From assembly GCA_035623335.1 (NCBI GenBank), contig DASPTQ010000073.1, positions 11,200 to 75,199 of the forward strand: a DNA stretch of 64,000 bases. The letters are read 5' to 3'. The translations under genes were made by a program, and so were the position numbers. Each line of letters starts with the position of its first letter. Position 1 is the first letter of the stretch. Below the pieces are notes generated by a model. It had not been told where the DNA came from. It worked only from the letters and a program-made list of their open reading frames with translations, and made no database searches. Positions 18,425 to 27,812 of the stretch are shown in pieces. The DNA comes from JAFAGX01 sp035623335 (GTDB lineage Bacteria; Acidobacteriota; Terriglobia; Terriglobales; Acidobacteriaceae).

Positions 18425-21400
18425 TCAATCGCGATCCGGTTCCGCTGTCGTTGCACTTGAGAACTGGGTACCGGCCTTAGGATACGGTTTGTTATCTCCC
18501 AAAATTCCCCGCCATAGGATCCGATTGAACTGGTCGGAATTGATCAGGTCAGGGTGATTGAAGTTGAAGCCCTTGGTTGCTTGCGCCCACCAGGCACCGT
18601 CATGCAACGGTTTCACCGCGGAAGTGATGGGCCGGTTTCCGGGGTTCTTGCATTCCGGAACCAATGTCGGATCTACAGGAGGCTGACAGAGAATACCCGG
18701 AATAGGCGCAATGTAGGGTTGCAGGTTTGGTTGCTTAATGAATACATCCGACATGGGGACGGCATTCGCGTCATTGAGTCCAAGATAGTTAACGCCGAGA
18801 ATGTCCTCAATGGTACGAACTACATTCGTGGTGTTGTACATGGTGTGGACAACCGCACCGCTTCGGACGTAGGGAGAGATCACGAAGATCGTTGAGCGAT
18901 GGGCGTCTACATGATCAGGCCCGTTTTGGGCGTCATCCTCAACAACAAAAATCGCCGTATCTTTCCAATAGGGTGAGTGGCTTACGGCTTCGACGAGACG
19001 GCCTACCGCGTAATCATTGCTCGCCATCTGAGAAAGTGGATTCTCCAGACCTGCGACATTCGTTGAGAAGTTGCCGAAATGGTCCTCCATGAAATCGACC
19101 ATTTCGAAGTTCGGCAGATTGCCATTTTTGACATACTCATTGAACTCGCGATTCCATTCTTCAAACCGGTACTGATCCGGCGTATTGAGGTCCCATCCCC
19201 GATAGTAACGGTCGGTCTGATTGAGGAGCGACTTGCGCACTGGCACCGCTTGCACAACCTTTTGCGCGAAGGCGTCGCGAACGATGGGGATATAGAACGG
19301 AGTCCCTTCTGCCCCAGGCACTACGTAATAATTCTCGTCGGCGTAGAGCCCGTAATGGCGGACCGTGAGGCCAGCGCGCAGAACCGTATCCCAGATATAA
19401 CCCCCTAGGGCATCGGGATCCAGATCATCAGCGCCTTCCGAAGCGGTGATGTCTTTCGATCCCGGTTCAATTGAGGATTTACCGGTTGGATCGAATAGAG
19501 TCGTGATTCGCACCGTGCTCGAAGTTGGTGTTCCGCTGGTTTCATCCGGCAACGCGATACCGATGTTACGCGGGTTGCCATTCCAGTCGAACGGGATATT
19601 AAAGTTGGCATTGCCATAGCCGACGAGCACGTTCTTGACCGTGGCATCGTTGGCATGGCCCTGGGTATCCCAATTCCAGCCATCGCCGCTCACGTCGCCT
19701 GCGTCGTAATAGTTGTCGAGCAGCGCGAACTGTGTAGCGAGCTTGTGTTCGTTGGGCGAAATGGGTTGGGGGAACTGCACTCGCGAAGGATCGCCATTTC
19801 CTTGCTTCAAATCACCCAGCACCTGATCATAGGTCCGGTTTTCCTTCTGAATGTAAATCACATGTTTAATGTGATCGTGTAGGAAGGCCATCATCGGGTC
19901 ATGCCTTGGGTTTGCGAAGCCGTTATTAGCATCGACCAAGGTTGAGAGATACCTCAACGTGTCAGAATCGGGAATGGGGATAGTGAGAAATCCAGCCTTT
20001 AACAGGGCCAGAATATATTCGTTGCGAGAAGTTGGGTTCGGTGGGGGGCACAGAAGCTGCGAATACTGCGGCGGTATGCCGCTTCCCGGGCAGTCCGCAC
20101 GAAATTCGCGATTAGGACCGGCATTGGATTTCATGTTAACGACGAAAAGTCGGCTTCCGTCAGCGCTGACTGTCACCGAACTGGGATACCATCCGGTTGG
20201 GATGCGGCCGAGTAATCGCTGCGAAGCAACATCGATAACTGCTACCGCATTCTCGCCACCCAAGGTGACATACAGCCTTCTGCCATCAGGGCTCAATGCC
20301 AGAGAGTTCGGGTTGGATCCTTTGTACTTGTATTTAGGACGGGCTATGGAGATACGGCTCTTCAGCACATCCTTAGCGGTATCGATCACCTCAACCTCGT
20401 CAAGGTCGCCATTTGCGACATAGAGGCGAAGCTGGTCAGCCGATAGCACCATACGATTCGGTTCTCCGCCAACCTTAATTATCGAAAACGAGCCGGAACT
20501 GCTGACCACGACCACTTGCCCGTCGCGCTGACTGCTGACATAAGTCTTGACCGCCCCACCTTGGGCATTGGAAAGCACCACCGGCCAATAAGGCATTTCA
20601 CCAATGGCCGTAGTCTGTCCTGGCACGAAGAAGTGAATTTCGTTGGATACGCTGCGCGTCGCGGCATCCACAATTGACAAGGAATCGTTCTGATAATTGG
20701 CCGCGTACAACGTCTTGCCATCAGGGGTAATGGCTAATCCCGCGGCTAATGCACTAAACGGCATGAACATGTCCTCAGCGAAGGGGTTGGTGTTGATCGG
20801 AGTTGTACTGAACAGTCCTCCCGTCGGGAACTCCTGTACCGGCACATCGGCCGGTTGATTGTGGTTCAGCAGTACGAACGGAGCATCTGCTACATAATTC
20901 CCGTCGGCACTTGCCCCGGTATTCGCGTTCTTAAAAACCTCAATGCGATCATCGATTCCACCGGCCACGTAGAACCTGGCCCCACTCGGATCCCACAGCA
21001 AACCCTGATAGGTGTTGGGAATATTAATCAGTTGTTTCTGCACCGGTTTCGGACCACGTACATCGAACACGAAAACCCATTCGGCATTCGGAGTCGTGGT
21101 AGACGTGGGTTTACCGGTAGTGGGGTCGAGCGCAGGCCACAAAATAGGTGTGCCATCTGGCCCCTGGGTATTGAAACCTGTGTTGTAGCCGGTGGTTAGA
21201 ATCAGTAAGGCGGTGCCGTCAGGACTGAGGGCTGTGTTCACTGCCCCATCCGCGTCAGCGGAGCCGTCCGGGCGCAATCCGGTTTTTAAGCGCACGAATA
21301 TGGAACCGGGCGCAGCAGTGGGAGTAATGTAGAAGCCGTCTGGCAAGAGATTGCCGCCTACGCTAGCGGCAGCTCTCTGCCCACTTGCCAATGGAGGTGC

Positions 21401-21460
21401 CACGACCCAGAGAAACAACCCAAAAATCAAGCCAATGCGAAAGTCTATTCTTGATTTCAT
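18425..21460 (-). CDS. Secreted beta-propeller/phosphoesterase fusion (YncE-like plus AcpA/phospholipase C-like)
   Basis: A 1011-residue exported protein. The signal peptide ends near SGQ (28). Residues about 60-490 form a seven-bladed YVTN-type propeller with repeated LSPDG, LYVANY, VIDVASQRLLG elements. Residues about 530-930 form a PF04185-type phosphoesterase: HVIYIQKENRTYDQVLGDL at its start, the metal-site region GDVSGDGWNWDTQGHAND, and VVEDDAQNGPDHVDAHRS with its Asp/His ligands. Such fusions are known as YncE/alkaline-phosphatase-family proteins and probably hydrolyse phosphate esters or phospholipids outside the cytoplasm. AAAGGAGGTCGC before ATG 21460 is a strong ribosome site. It appears monocistronic, with a hairpin terminator downstream. 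Confidence 0.9.
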   Translation of the reverse strand: MKSRIDFRIGLIFGLFLWVVAPPLASGQRAAASVGGNLLPDGFYITPTAAPGSIFVRLKTGLRPDGSADADGAVNTALSPDGTALLILTTGYNTGFNTQGPDGTPILWPALDPTTGKPTSTTTPNAEWVFVFDVRGPKPVQKQLINIPNTYQGLLWDPSGARFYVAGGIDDRIEVFKNANTGASADGNYVADAPFVLLNHNQPADVPVQEFPTGGLFSTTPINTNPFAEDMFMPFSALAAGLAITPDGKTLYAANYQNDSLSIVDAATRSVSNEIHFFVPGQTTAIGEMPYWPVVLSNAQGGAVKTYVSSQRDGQVVVVSSSGSFSIIKVGGEPNRMVLSADQLRLYVANGDLDEVEVIDTAKDVLKSRISIARPKYKYKGSNPNSLALSPDGRRLYVTLGGENAVAVIDVASQRLLGRIPTGWYPSSVTVSADGSRLFVVNMKSNAGPNREFRADCPGSGIPPQYSQLLCPPPNPTSRNEYILALLKAGFLTIPIPDSDTLRYLSTLVDANNGFANPRHDPMMAFLHDHIKHVIYIQKENRTYDQVLGDLKQGNGDPSRVQFPQPISPNEHKLATQFALLDNYYDAGDVSGDGWNWDTQGHANDATVKNVLVGYGNANFNIPFDWNGNPRNIGIALPDETSGTPTSSTVRITTLFDPTGKSSIEPGSKDITASEGADDLDPDALGGYIWDTVLRAGLTVRHYGLYADENYYVVPGAEGTPFYIPIVRDAFAQKVVQAVPVRKSLLNQTDRYYRGWDLNTPDQYRFEEWNREFNEYVKNGNLPNFEMVDFMEDHFGNFSTNVAGLENPLSQMASNDYAVGRLVEAVSHSPYWKDTAIFVVEDDAQNGPDHVDAHRSTIFVISPYVRSGAVVHTMYNTTNVVRTIEDILGVNYLGLNDANAVPMSDVFIKQPNLQPYIAPIPGILCQPPVDPTLVPECKNPGNRPITSAVKPLHDGAWWAQATKGFNFNHPDLINSDQFNRILWRGILGDNKPYPKAGTQFSSATTAEPDRD

Positions 21461-21949
21461 GCGACCTCCTTTTTGCTGGTTTAGGTTGTGGTGTTGTTTA
21501 AGGTTGAAGACTGAGAATCTTTCTTCCGTGGGCGAAAAGGCAGCTAATTTTACACCTGTCGTGCGTGTGTGGGTTACTTTATTCGGCGACCCTCACGTGA
21601 GAGAACAAACCGGTGAAAGGTCTTGAAGTTACTATTCCCGCGCCCCAACATTATTAAGAAACTCTCTGCCGAACCGTCGCTGACTAGCCTATTTGGGCAG
21701 GTCTGGGTGTCGTTTATGCAGCAAAATATGCAGCAGATTTGGACCACTGAAAGTGCGTTGGATCGTGCAGCAACCATGCAGCAGCGCCGGGACTCGCCTC
21801 TGAACACAACTACTTAGCGGTGGATAACGGTTAGTCTAACCGCTACTGCAGCGAAAATTGTGGCGGAACAGTTGGCGCCGTCCACTTGCAAGGAATTCGA
21901 TCTACCTCCACCCGACACCCAAGCACCTGTCCGGCCCCCCCCGGCTTGC
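21461..21949. other. Intergenic region with a short palindrome
   Basis: About 490 bases separating two minus-strand genes. CGGTTAG-T-CTAACCG (21828-21842) is a perfect 7-bp palindrome with a one-base centre and may be an operator. No gene was recognised. Confidence 0.4.
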
Positions 21950-22411
21950 CTACTGCCGGGTAAGGACACCTTGCACGACAACCCCAGGGGATGCGTTCAT
22001 CGCTTTGATCTCTCGTCCCTCGCCGACGATGACAAAGTTCCAGGTTCCGTCAGAATATGTCGCTGATCCCGTGCAATCCGACTTCACGTGGTAAGGTCCC
22101 GAATCCCGGTTCCGGGAAACCGGCCCGCCAAAACTCACTGTGTATGACCGCGAACTGGTTGCTTCACCGTCAAAAGAAAAGGTTCCGACAGCAGCCAAAG
22201 GGTAGAAGCGCCCAACAAGCTGCGGGCTTCCGTTGAACGAGCCACTGACCAGTCCATCCAACGCAAAACCGTAAGTTCCGGCGATGGTAGACGCGCTACA
22301 TGCCGGTTCATTTGCGTGCACTAGGTACGATGTCGCCATCCTAACGGCAATCATTGTCCCTATGACGAGAATGCCGATTCCCAGGCGAATTTTATGCGTG
22401 TTGGTCAACAT
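21950..22411 (-). CDS. Small secreted beta-rich protein of unknown function
   Basis: A 153-residue exported protein. A signal anchor (residues 9-30) is followed by ACSASTIAGTYGFALDGL, FYPLAAVGTFSFDGEA, SDCTGSATY and a closing VIVGEGREIKAMNASPG. This pattern (a G-T-Y-G-F opening, a G-T-F-S-F-D-G strand, D-C-x-G-S, and an E-I-x-A-x-x-x-x-P-G end) recurs in small acidobacterial secreted proteins that look like short beta-barrels. Two Cys could form a disulfide. AAAGGAG before ATG 22411 supports the start. No function is known to me. Confidence 0.7.
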   Translation of the reverse strand: MLTNTHKIRLGIGILVIGTMIAVRMATSYLVHANEPACSASTIAGTYGFALDGLVSGSFNGSPQLVGRFYPLAAVGTFSFDGEATSSRSYTVSFGGPVSRNRDSGPYHVKSDCTGSATYSDGTWNFVIVGEGREIKAMNASPGVVVQGVLTRQ

Positions 22412-22591
22412 GGTTATTCTCCTTTCTACTTGGTGGCCATGGCGATTCTTGCCTTTCCGGGTTTGCCACCTTCTAATTAATGTGCAATTCAGCGGGGATT
22501 CGGCTCAAATTTGAACAACATTGGTGCCGCTGAAAGAAGAAGAACAGGCAAAAACTGCAGAATTCAGCCAACTATCACGTTTTCAAGGAAA

Positions 22592-22620
22592 TTGACTTCG
22601 GTCAGCAAAGGGGATATCGT
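22592..22620 (+). promoter_or_regulatory. Candidate promoter of the sigma-kinase operon
   Basis: TTGACT (22592-22597), a 17-base spacer and TATCGT (22615-22620) lie 36 bases before the TTG start of the sigma factor gene. The -35 and spacing are good and the -10 is moderate. Confidence 0.4.
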
Positions 22621-22656
22621 TCTCGACCAACAAACTCGCCTTGACGGTAGGGTATC

Positions 22657-23238
22657 TTGCCAGCAACCACGTCCCAGACTGTCAGTGAGCTACTGGCCCA
22701 GTGGCGGGCGGGCGATGAAGAGTCTCTTCGCCGACTGGTTCCGCTGATTTACAACGAACTTCGCCGCCTGGCGCACCACCATCTGCGCAGAGAACGTCCC
22801 GACCATACTTTGCAAACCACCGCTCTGGTTCACGAGGCATATCTTTGCCTCATGAAGCAGCCGCCAACGAACCTTGAAAATCGCGCCCATTTTTTGGCAG
22901 TTTGTGCCCAACTGATGCGCGAGATTCTGGTGCAGTACGCGCGCCGACGAAAGGCGGCGAAGCGTGGCGGAGGGCACACGCTGGCGCTCGATGACGCCCT
23001 CGCGCTGGCCGAAGAACGCAGCGTGGATGTGGTGGGGCTGGATGAAGCATTGAATAACCTCGCCAAACTCGATCCGCAGCAATCTCGAATTGTGGAGTTG
23101 CGATTCTTTGGTGGCCTCTCAATTGAGGAGACTTCTCATGTTCTGGGTATCTCACCGGCTACGGTAAAAAGACACTGGAGCACGGCGAGAGTGTGGTTGC
23201 AGCGCGAAATCACGAGAGCCGAGCGCCATGACGCCTGA
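22657..23238 (+). CDS. ECF sigma factor, PF07638/TIGR02999 type
   Basis: A 193-residue sigma factor with region 2 (LVPLIYNELRRLAHHHLRRE, then LVHEAYLCLM) and region 4 (LDPQQSRIVELRFFGGLSIEETSHVLGISPATVKRHWSTARVWL). The ARRRKAAKRGGG linker between them is typical of this ECF group. The start is TTG at 22657; a weak GGTAGGG lies upstream, and no ATG or GTG would preserve region 2. The last 11 bases overlap the start of the kinase gene, so the two are translated together. In this family the sigma factor is expected to be controlled by, or to signal with, the adjoining Ser/Thr kinase. No zinc-finger anti-sigma gene is present here. Confidence 0.92.
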   Translation: MPATTSQTVSELLAQWRAGDEESLRRLVPLIYNELRRLAHHHLRRERPDHTLQTTALVHEAYLCLMKQPPTNLENRAHFLAVCAQLMREILVQYARRRKAAKRGGGHTLALDDALALAEERSVDVVGLDEALNNLAKLDPQQSRIVELRFFGGLSIEETSHVLGISPATVKRHWSTARVWLQREITRAERHDA

Positions 23239-25795
23239 GCAATGGCAGCGAATCCGGGAAATACTAGGTGAGGCCTTGGAGCTGAAGCCGGAGGAGCGAC
23301 CTGCATTTCTCGAGCGCGCCTGTCCCGCGGATCCTCTTGTGCGGCGGCAGGTCGAGTCGCTCCTCGTCTGGGGCGACGAGGCGAGGTCGAGTTTTCTCGA
23401 ATCCCCACCATTACCCGTCACCCTCCCCGTTGGAGCAAAACTCGGCGACTACGAAGTGCAAGCGTTAATCGGCTCGGGCGGGATGGGAGAGGTTTATCGA
23501 GCGCACGATACGCGGCTGGGCCGGGATGTGGCGGTCAAAGTGTTGCTGGGGCTTTGGTCGCAGGATCGCGACCGGCTGCGCCGGTTCGAGCAGGAGGCGC
23601 GTGCGGCTGCGGCTTTAAATCATCCCAATATTATCGCAGTGTTTCAGATGGGAACATACCAGGATGCACCGTACCTGGTTTCGGAGTTGCTGGAAGGAGC
23701 AACGCTGCGGGAGCACTTGGAACGCGGGCCATTGCCAGTGCGGAAGGCGATCGACTACGGCGTACAGATGGCGCGCGGGCTGGATGCAGCGCACGAGAAG
23801 GGGATCGCACACCGCGATCTAAAGCCGGAGAACCTCTTCGTGACCAAAGACGGCCGGCTGAAGATTCTCGACTTTGGACTGGCAAAACTCACGGAGAGAC
23901 AAGCCCTCCCCGATGTCAGGGCGACAACAATCAGCGCGGAGACCGAGCCTGGAATGGTCATGGGCACGGTTGGTTACATGTCTCCGGAACAGGTGCGTGG
24001 CGAGGCCGCGGATTATCGAGCCGACTTTTTTGCATTCGGAGCGATTCTCTACGAGATGCTCTCGGGTAAGCGGGCCTTTCGGAAACCGACAGCGGTGGAG
24101 ACGATGAGCGCGATCTTGAACGAAGATCCAACGGAGATTTCGCAGCTGGGGCCGGCCACGCCGCAGCCATTGCAGCGGGTGGTGCAGCGCTGTCTGGAGA
24201 AAAACCCCGACCAACGATTTCAATCGGCGGCGGATTTGGCTTTCGCGCTGGAAGCTCTGTCTGAATCGGGGCGGGCTGAGGCACTAACGGAGACAAGGCC
24301 GAAGGCAGGCATCTCGCAGCGCGTGAAGGCAAAGGCTGCAGGAGTGGTTTTACTGCTTGCGTTTCTTGTCTGGTTCGGAGGAGGTAGGTTACGCGAGAAG
24401 CTGCGGCCTGGAGCACGTAATATCCAGTCGTTGGCGGTGCTGCCGTTGCAGAACCTCTCGGGCGATCCGGCGCAGGATTATTTCGCTGATGGTATGACGG
24501 AGGAACTCACCGCCGAGCTTTCGAAAATTGGAGCGGTTCGGGTGATTTCACGAACGTCGGCCATGCGCTACAAGGGAGCGAACAAGTCGTTGCCGGAGAT
24601 TGCTAGCGAGTTGAGCGTCGATGGCATCATCGAGGGCTCGGTTCAACGAGCGCGGGACCGGGTGAAGATCACGGTACAGCTGATTCACGCGCCGACCGAT
24701 ACTCACGTGTGGGCCGACAGCTACGAAGGAAACATGGGGGATGTGCTGGCGCTGCAAGATGACGTGGCCAGGTCCATCGCCAATGAGGTGAAGGTCAAGC
24801 TGACGCCGCCTGAGTTGACTCGACTGACGAGCAATCGGGCAGTCAATCCCGAAGCGTATGAAGCCTATCTGAAAGGTAGATATTACTGGAGCAAAAGAAC
24901 TCCCGAGGGCGAGCAAAAGGGACTGGAATACTTTCAGCAGGCGGTTGCGTTAGACCCCGGTTACGCTCCGGCGTACTCGGGAGTAGCCGATTCTTACATC
25001 GTGCTTGGAGCGCACCGTCATCTTGATGTCCATGAGGCTTTTCCCAAGGCGAGGGCAGCTGCGACAAAAGCGCTGGAACTGGATGAAGGATTGGCTGAAG
25101 CTCATGTCTCGTTGGGAACGGTTAAGACGTTTTACGATTGGGACTGGGCCGGGTCGAAAAGAGAATTCCAGCGCGCTCTCGAGCTACGACCGAATTACTC
25201 AACCGCTCACCATTGGTACGCGCATTATCTGGCAGCGGTGGGAAGGGTGGACGAGGCGGTTGCGGAGATAAAGGAAGCCAGAGAACTTGATCCGTTCGGA
25301 ATCACAGTGAACATCTGGCTGGCGAGAACTCTGTACTACTCGCGGCAGTATGACCAGGCCATCGAACAATACCGCCGGACCCTTGAGCTTTATCCGGAAT
25401 GGTCAGATCTACATAATGGCATTGGTGATTGCTATGCATTGAAAGGGCAGTTGAGCGAAGCGGTTGGTGAGTGGGAGAAGGGGCTTCAGCTCAGCGGCGA
25501 AAATCAGTTGGCAGACAGCCTGAGACACGCCTACGCAGCGGGTGGTTACACAATCTACTTGCGAAAGCGACTTGATCATTTGAAGGCCAGTGCGCAAACA
25601 GAGCCCGCTGCTCCGCTCGATTTTGCCTACGCCTTTGCGAAGTTGGGAGACAAGGAGCACGCGTTGGAATGGCTGGAAAAAGCCTACAATGAGCGCGATC
25701 CTTGGCTCTATTTGAAAGCCGATCCCGTCTTCGATGGCCTTCGCGAGGAGCCACGATTCAAAGACCTGGTACGCGGCATGGGACTGTCGCAGTAA
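23228..25795 (+). CDS. Hanks-type serine/threonine kinase with TolB-like and TPR domains, sigma-coupled
   Basis: An 855-residue membrane kinase. Residues 1-66 are an extension containing WQRIREIL, RPAFLERAC and a short helix. The kinase domain has glycine loop GSGGMGEVY (from Gly82), VKVL Lys104, HRDLKPEN with Asp197, DFG Asp215 and SPEQ. A membrane segment lies near 370-387. A TolB/FlgO-like domain follows at about 400-520 (LAVLPLQNLSGDPAQDYFADGMTEEL is its opening block, residues ~402-427), then TPR repeats from about 530 to 800. The gene overlaps the sigma factor by 11 bases. The same N-terminal extension occurs in the sigma-coupled kinase ending at 49153, which suggests a role in contacting the sigma factor; this is inference. 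Confidence 0.95.
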   Translation: MTPEQWQRIREILGEALELKPEERPAFLERACPADPLVRRQVESLLVWGDEARSSFLESPPLPVTLPVGAKLGDYEVQALIGSGGMGEVYRAHDTRLGRDVAVKVLLGLWSQDRDRLRRFEQEARAAAALNHPNIIAVFQMGTYQDAPYLVSELLEGATLREHLERGPLPVRKAIDYGVQMARGLDAAHEKGIAHRDLKPENLFVTKDGRLKILDFGLAKLTERQALPDVRATTISAETEPGMVMGTVGYMSPEQVRGEAADYRADFFAFGAILYEMLSGKRAFRKPTAVETMSAILNEDPTEISQLGPATPQPLQRVVQRCLEKNPDQRFQSAADLAFALEALSESGRAEALTETRPKAGISQRVKAKAAGVVLLLAFLVWFGGGRLREKLRPGARNIQSLAVLPLQNLSGDPAQDYFADGMTEELTAELSKIGAVRVISRTSAMRYKGANKSLPEIASELSVDGIIEGSVQRARDRVKITVQLIHAPTDTHVWADSYEGNMGDVLALQDDVARSIANEVKVKLTPPELTRLTSNRAVNPEAYEAYLKGRYYWSKRTPEGEQKGLEYFQQAVALDPGYAPAYSGVADSYIVLGAHRHLDVHEAFPKARAAATKALELDEGLAEAHVSLGTVKTFYDWDWAGSKREFQRALELRPNYSTAHHWYAHYLAAVGRVDEAVAEIKEARELDPFGITVNIWLARTLYYSRQYDQAIEQYRRTLELYPEWSDLHNGIGDCYALKGQLSEAVGEWEKGLQLSGENQLADSLRHAYAAGGYTIYLRKRLDHLKASAQTEPAAPLDFAYAFAKLGDKEHALEWLEKAYNERDPWLYLKADPVFDGLREEPRFKDLVRGMGLSQ

Positions 25796-26258
25796 TGCCG
25801 ACCCCGACACCCCTACCTGAAGCAAGCCGCAGGCGGAGTAGGCGAAGCTAAGTCCAACTTAGAGGTTAAGCACGCGATTCCCACATTCCCTTCCGCTTCA
25901 CAGGTATGAACTGGCTTGTCAGTTTTGTTAAAGCACAAATAGGCTTGTTTATTTTTCGTTTTTGAAGATGATTGGCACTCTAACTATTGATAATGCATTG
26001 GGTTGAAGGGCAGAATGAAAGGTGAGAACGGACGCCGCAACTTCGACGAAGTGCTGCGCATCCCGGATTCCATACAACTATAACCGCCCAGCACCAGGTC
26101 TCAACTCCGGTGAACTGGAATCCCCGAGAGGATGTTATGATCAGCGGCAGCGATGGGGATACCAGAAGGAAGTTCGCAAGCGGCTGGAAGGCGCCGCGGC
26201 CTTATCTGCAAATCATTCCGCAGCCGAAGTAACGATCCGCCAACGAGGATGGCCCAAC
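25796..26258. other. Intergenic region before the MBL-rhodanese gene
   Basis: About 460 bases. The MBL reading frame extends upstream to 26022, but those 79 codons lack any resemblance to the family, so I treat them as leader. No terminator was found after the kinase. Confidence 0.4.
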
Positions 26259-27662
26259 GTGATCCTTAAGCAGTTCTATTTGGGGTGCCTCGCGCATGCA
26301 TCCTACATCATTGGAGACGAGGCGGCGGGCACGGCGGCCGTCGTTGACCCGCAACGGGACACCGACCAATACATTGCGTTCGCCGCAGACCACGCGCTCC
26401 AGATCAAGCACGTGTTCCTGACACATCTCCACGCGGATTTTGTGGCCGGACATTTGGAACTGCGCGATCGCGTGGACGCAACTATTTATCTTGGGGCCGC
26501 GGCCAAGGCGGCGTACGCATTTACTCCTCTTCGCGATGGCGACGCTGTCGAATTCGGCCGCGTGCGATTGAAGGTGCTGGAGACTCCAGGCCACACTCCG
26601 GAGTCGATTTCCATCGTGGTTTACGACCTGGACGCCAGTGAGACACGACCCCACGCCGTGCTTACTGGGGACACCTTGTTTATCGGGGACGTGGGGCGGC
26701 CCGATTTGCGCGCGGCACTGGGCTGGTCGGCGATCGAACTGGGTGGCATGTTGTTCGATTCGCTGCACAAGAAACTTTCAGGGTTGCCGGATGACAGCCT
26801 GGTGTATCCCGCACACGGCGCAGGCTCGCTGTGCGGGAAAGCCATCAGCAAAGAGACGGTATCGACGCTCGGAGAACAACGGCGACTAAACTACGCGCTG
26901 CAGCCAATGAGTAAGGAAGAGTTCATCCATGTGGTGACCGCTGATCAACCGGATGCTCCCGCCTACTTCACGTACGATGCTGTGTTGAACAGCGAAGAGA
27001 GGCCGACGCTGGATGAAGCGTTGGCGCGCGAGATGAAGCCGCTCACGCTTGACGCAGTGCTGGCGTTGCAAGCAGATGGCGCGCAGATCCTCGATACACG
27101 CGATGCGAACGAATTTGCAGCTGCACACTTGAGGGACAGCATCAACATAGGGCTTAGCGGTCAGTATGCAACGTGGGCTGGAACTGTGCTCGATCGAACG
27201 CATCCAATCGTAATCATCGCGAACCCTGGCCGCGAAAAGGAATCGGTCGTCAGGCTCGGACGCATCGGGTTCGATCACGTGGCCGGATACTTGCAGAACG
27301 GATTGAAAAGCCTCGAAAAGCAACCGGAACTCGTCGCGTCCACCGAGCGCCTTAGCGCAACTTTCGCCACGGAAATTCTGTCATCTAGTGATCCGCCGCT
27401 GGTCATCGATGTGCGCACGCTGCGTGAGCGCCAACAGAAGTACATCGACGGCAGCTTGAGCATCCCACTCAACCAGCTCTCCGAAAGCCTGGAGACGCTA
27501 CCGAAAGACCGTTCCCTGCTGGTGTACTGTGCGGGCGGCTACCGGTCCTCCATCGCGGCGAGCATTTTGCAATCTAGCGGTTTTGGTCTCGTGTGCGAGA
27601 TTGCCGGCGGCATCGCCGCGTGGGAAGCAGCAAAGTTACCCGTTCGTAGTGCACAAGCCTAG
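26259..27662 (+). CDS. Metallo-beta-lactamase-fold persulfide dioxygenase-like protein with two rhodanese domains
   Basis: A 467-residue cytoplasmic protein. The MBL domain (about 1-250) has THLHADFVAGH, GHTPES, TGDTLFIGDVGRPDL and YPAHGAGS, giving the iron-site ligands of the ETHE1/persulfide dioxygenase group. The first rhodanese domain (about 265-355) ends in VIIANPGRE, with no Cys at the active site. The second (about 370-465) has VYCAGGYRS with a catalytic Cys. Such enzymes oxidise glutathione or other persulfides to sulfite and move sulfane sulfur. I use GTG 26259, which follows an AGGA element and gives the common family length of about 460 residues; a frame start at 26022 adds 79 residues unlike the family. 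It stands alone. Confidence 0.88.
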   Translation: MILKQFYLGCLAHASYIIGDEAAGTAAVVDPQRDTDQYIAFAADHALQIKHVFLTHLHADFVAGHLELRDRVDATIYLGAAAKAAYAFTPLRDGDAVEFGRVRLKVLETPGHTPESISIVVYDLDASETRPHAVLTGDTLFIGDVGRPDLRAALGWSAIELGGMLFDSLHKKLSGLPDDSLVYPAHGAGSLCGKAISKETVSTLGEQRRLNYALQPMSKEEFIHVVTADQPDAPAYFTYDAVLNSEERPTLDEALAREMKPLTLDAVLALQADGAQILDTRDANEFAAAHLRDSINIGLSGQYATWAGTVLDRTHPIVIIANPGREKESVVRLGRIGFDHVAGYLQNGLKSLEKQPELVASTERLSATFATEILSSSDPPLVIDVRTLRERQQKYIDGSLSIPLNQLSESLETLPKDRSLLVYCAGGYRSSIAASILQSSGFGLVCEIAGGIAAWEAAKLPVRSAQA

Positions 27663-27812
27663 CCGTGGCGCTGTGGGTAGCCCATACCTATTGCTTCGCA
27701 GCCGCACCATGGCCCCCTACTCTTATGTTCAATCAGGGGAAAAAGGCGTAAGACCCTTGCCTTGCTTCACTGTTTCGACACGTTGGATGAACTCAGGCGG
27801 TGAAATCGGTTG

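Noticed and set aside
26022..26258. 79-codon N-terminal extension of the MBL-rhodanese protein
   Set aside because: Sequence unlike the family; the GTG at 26259 with an upstream AGGA gives the usual length.
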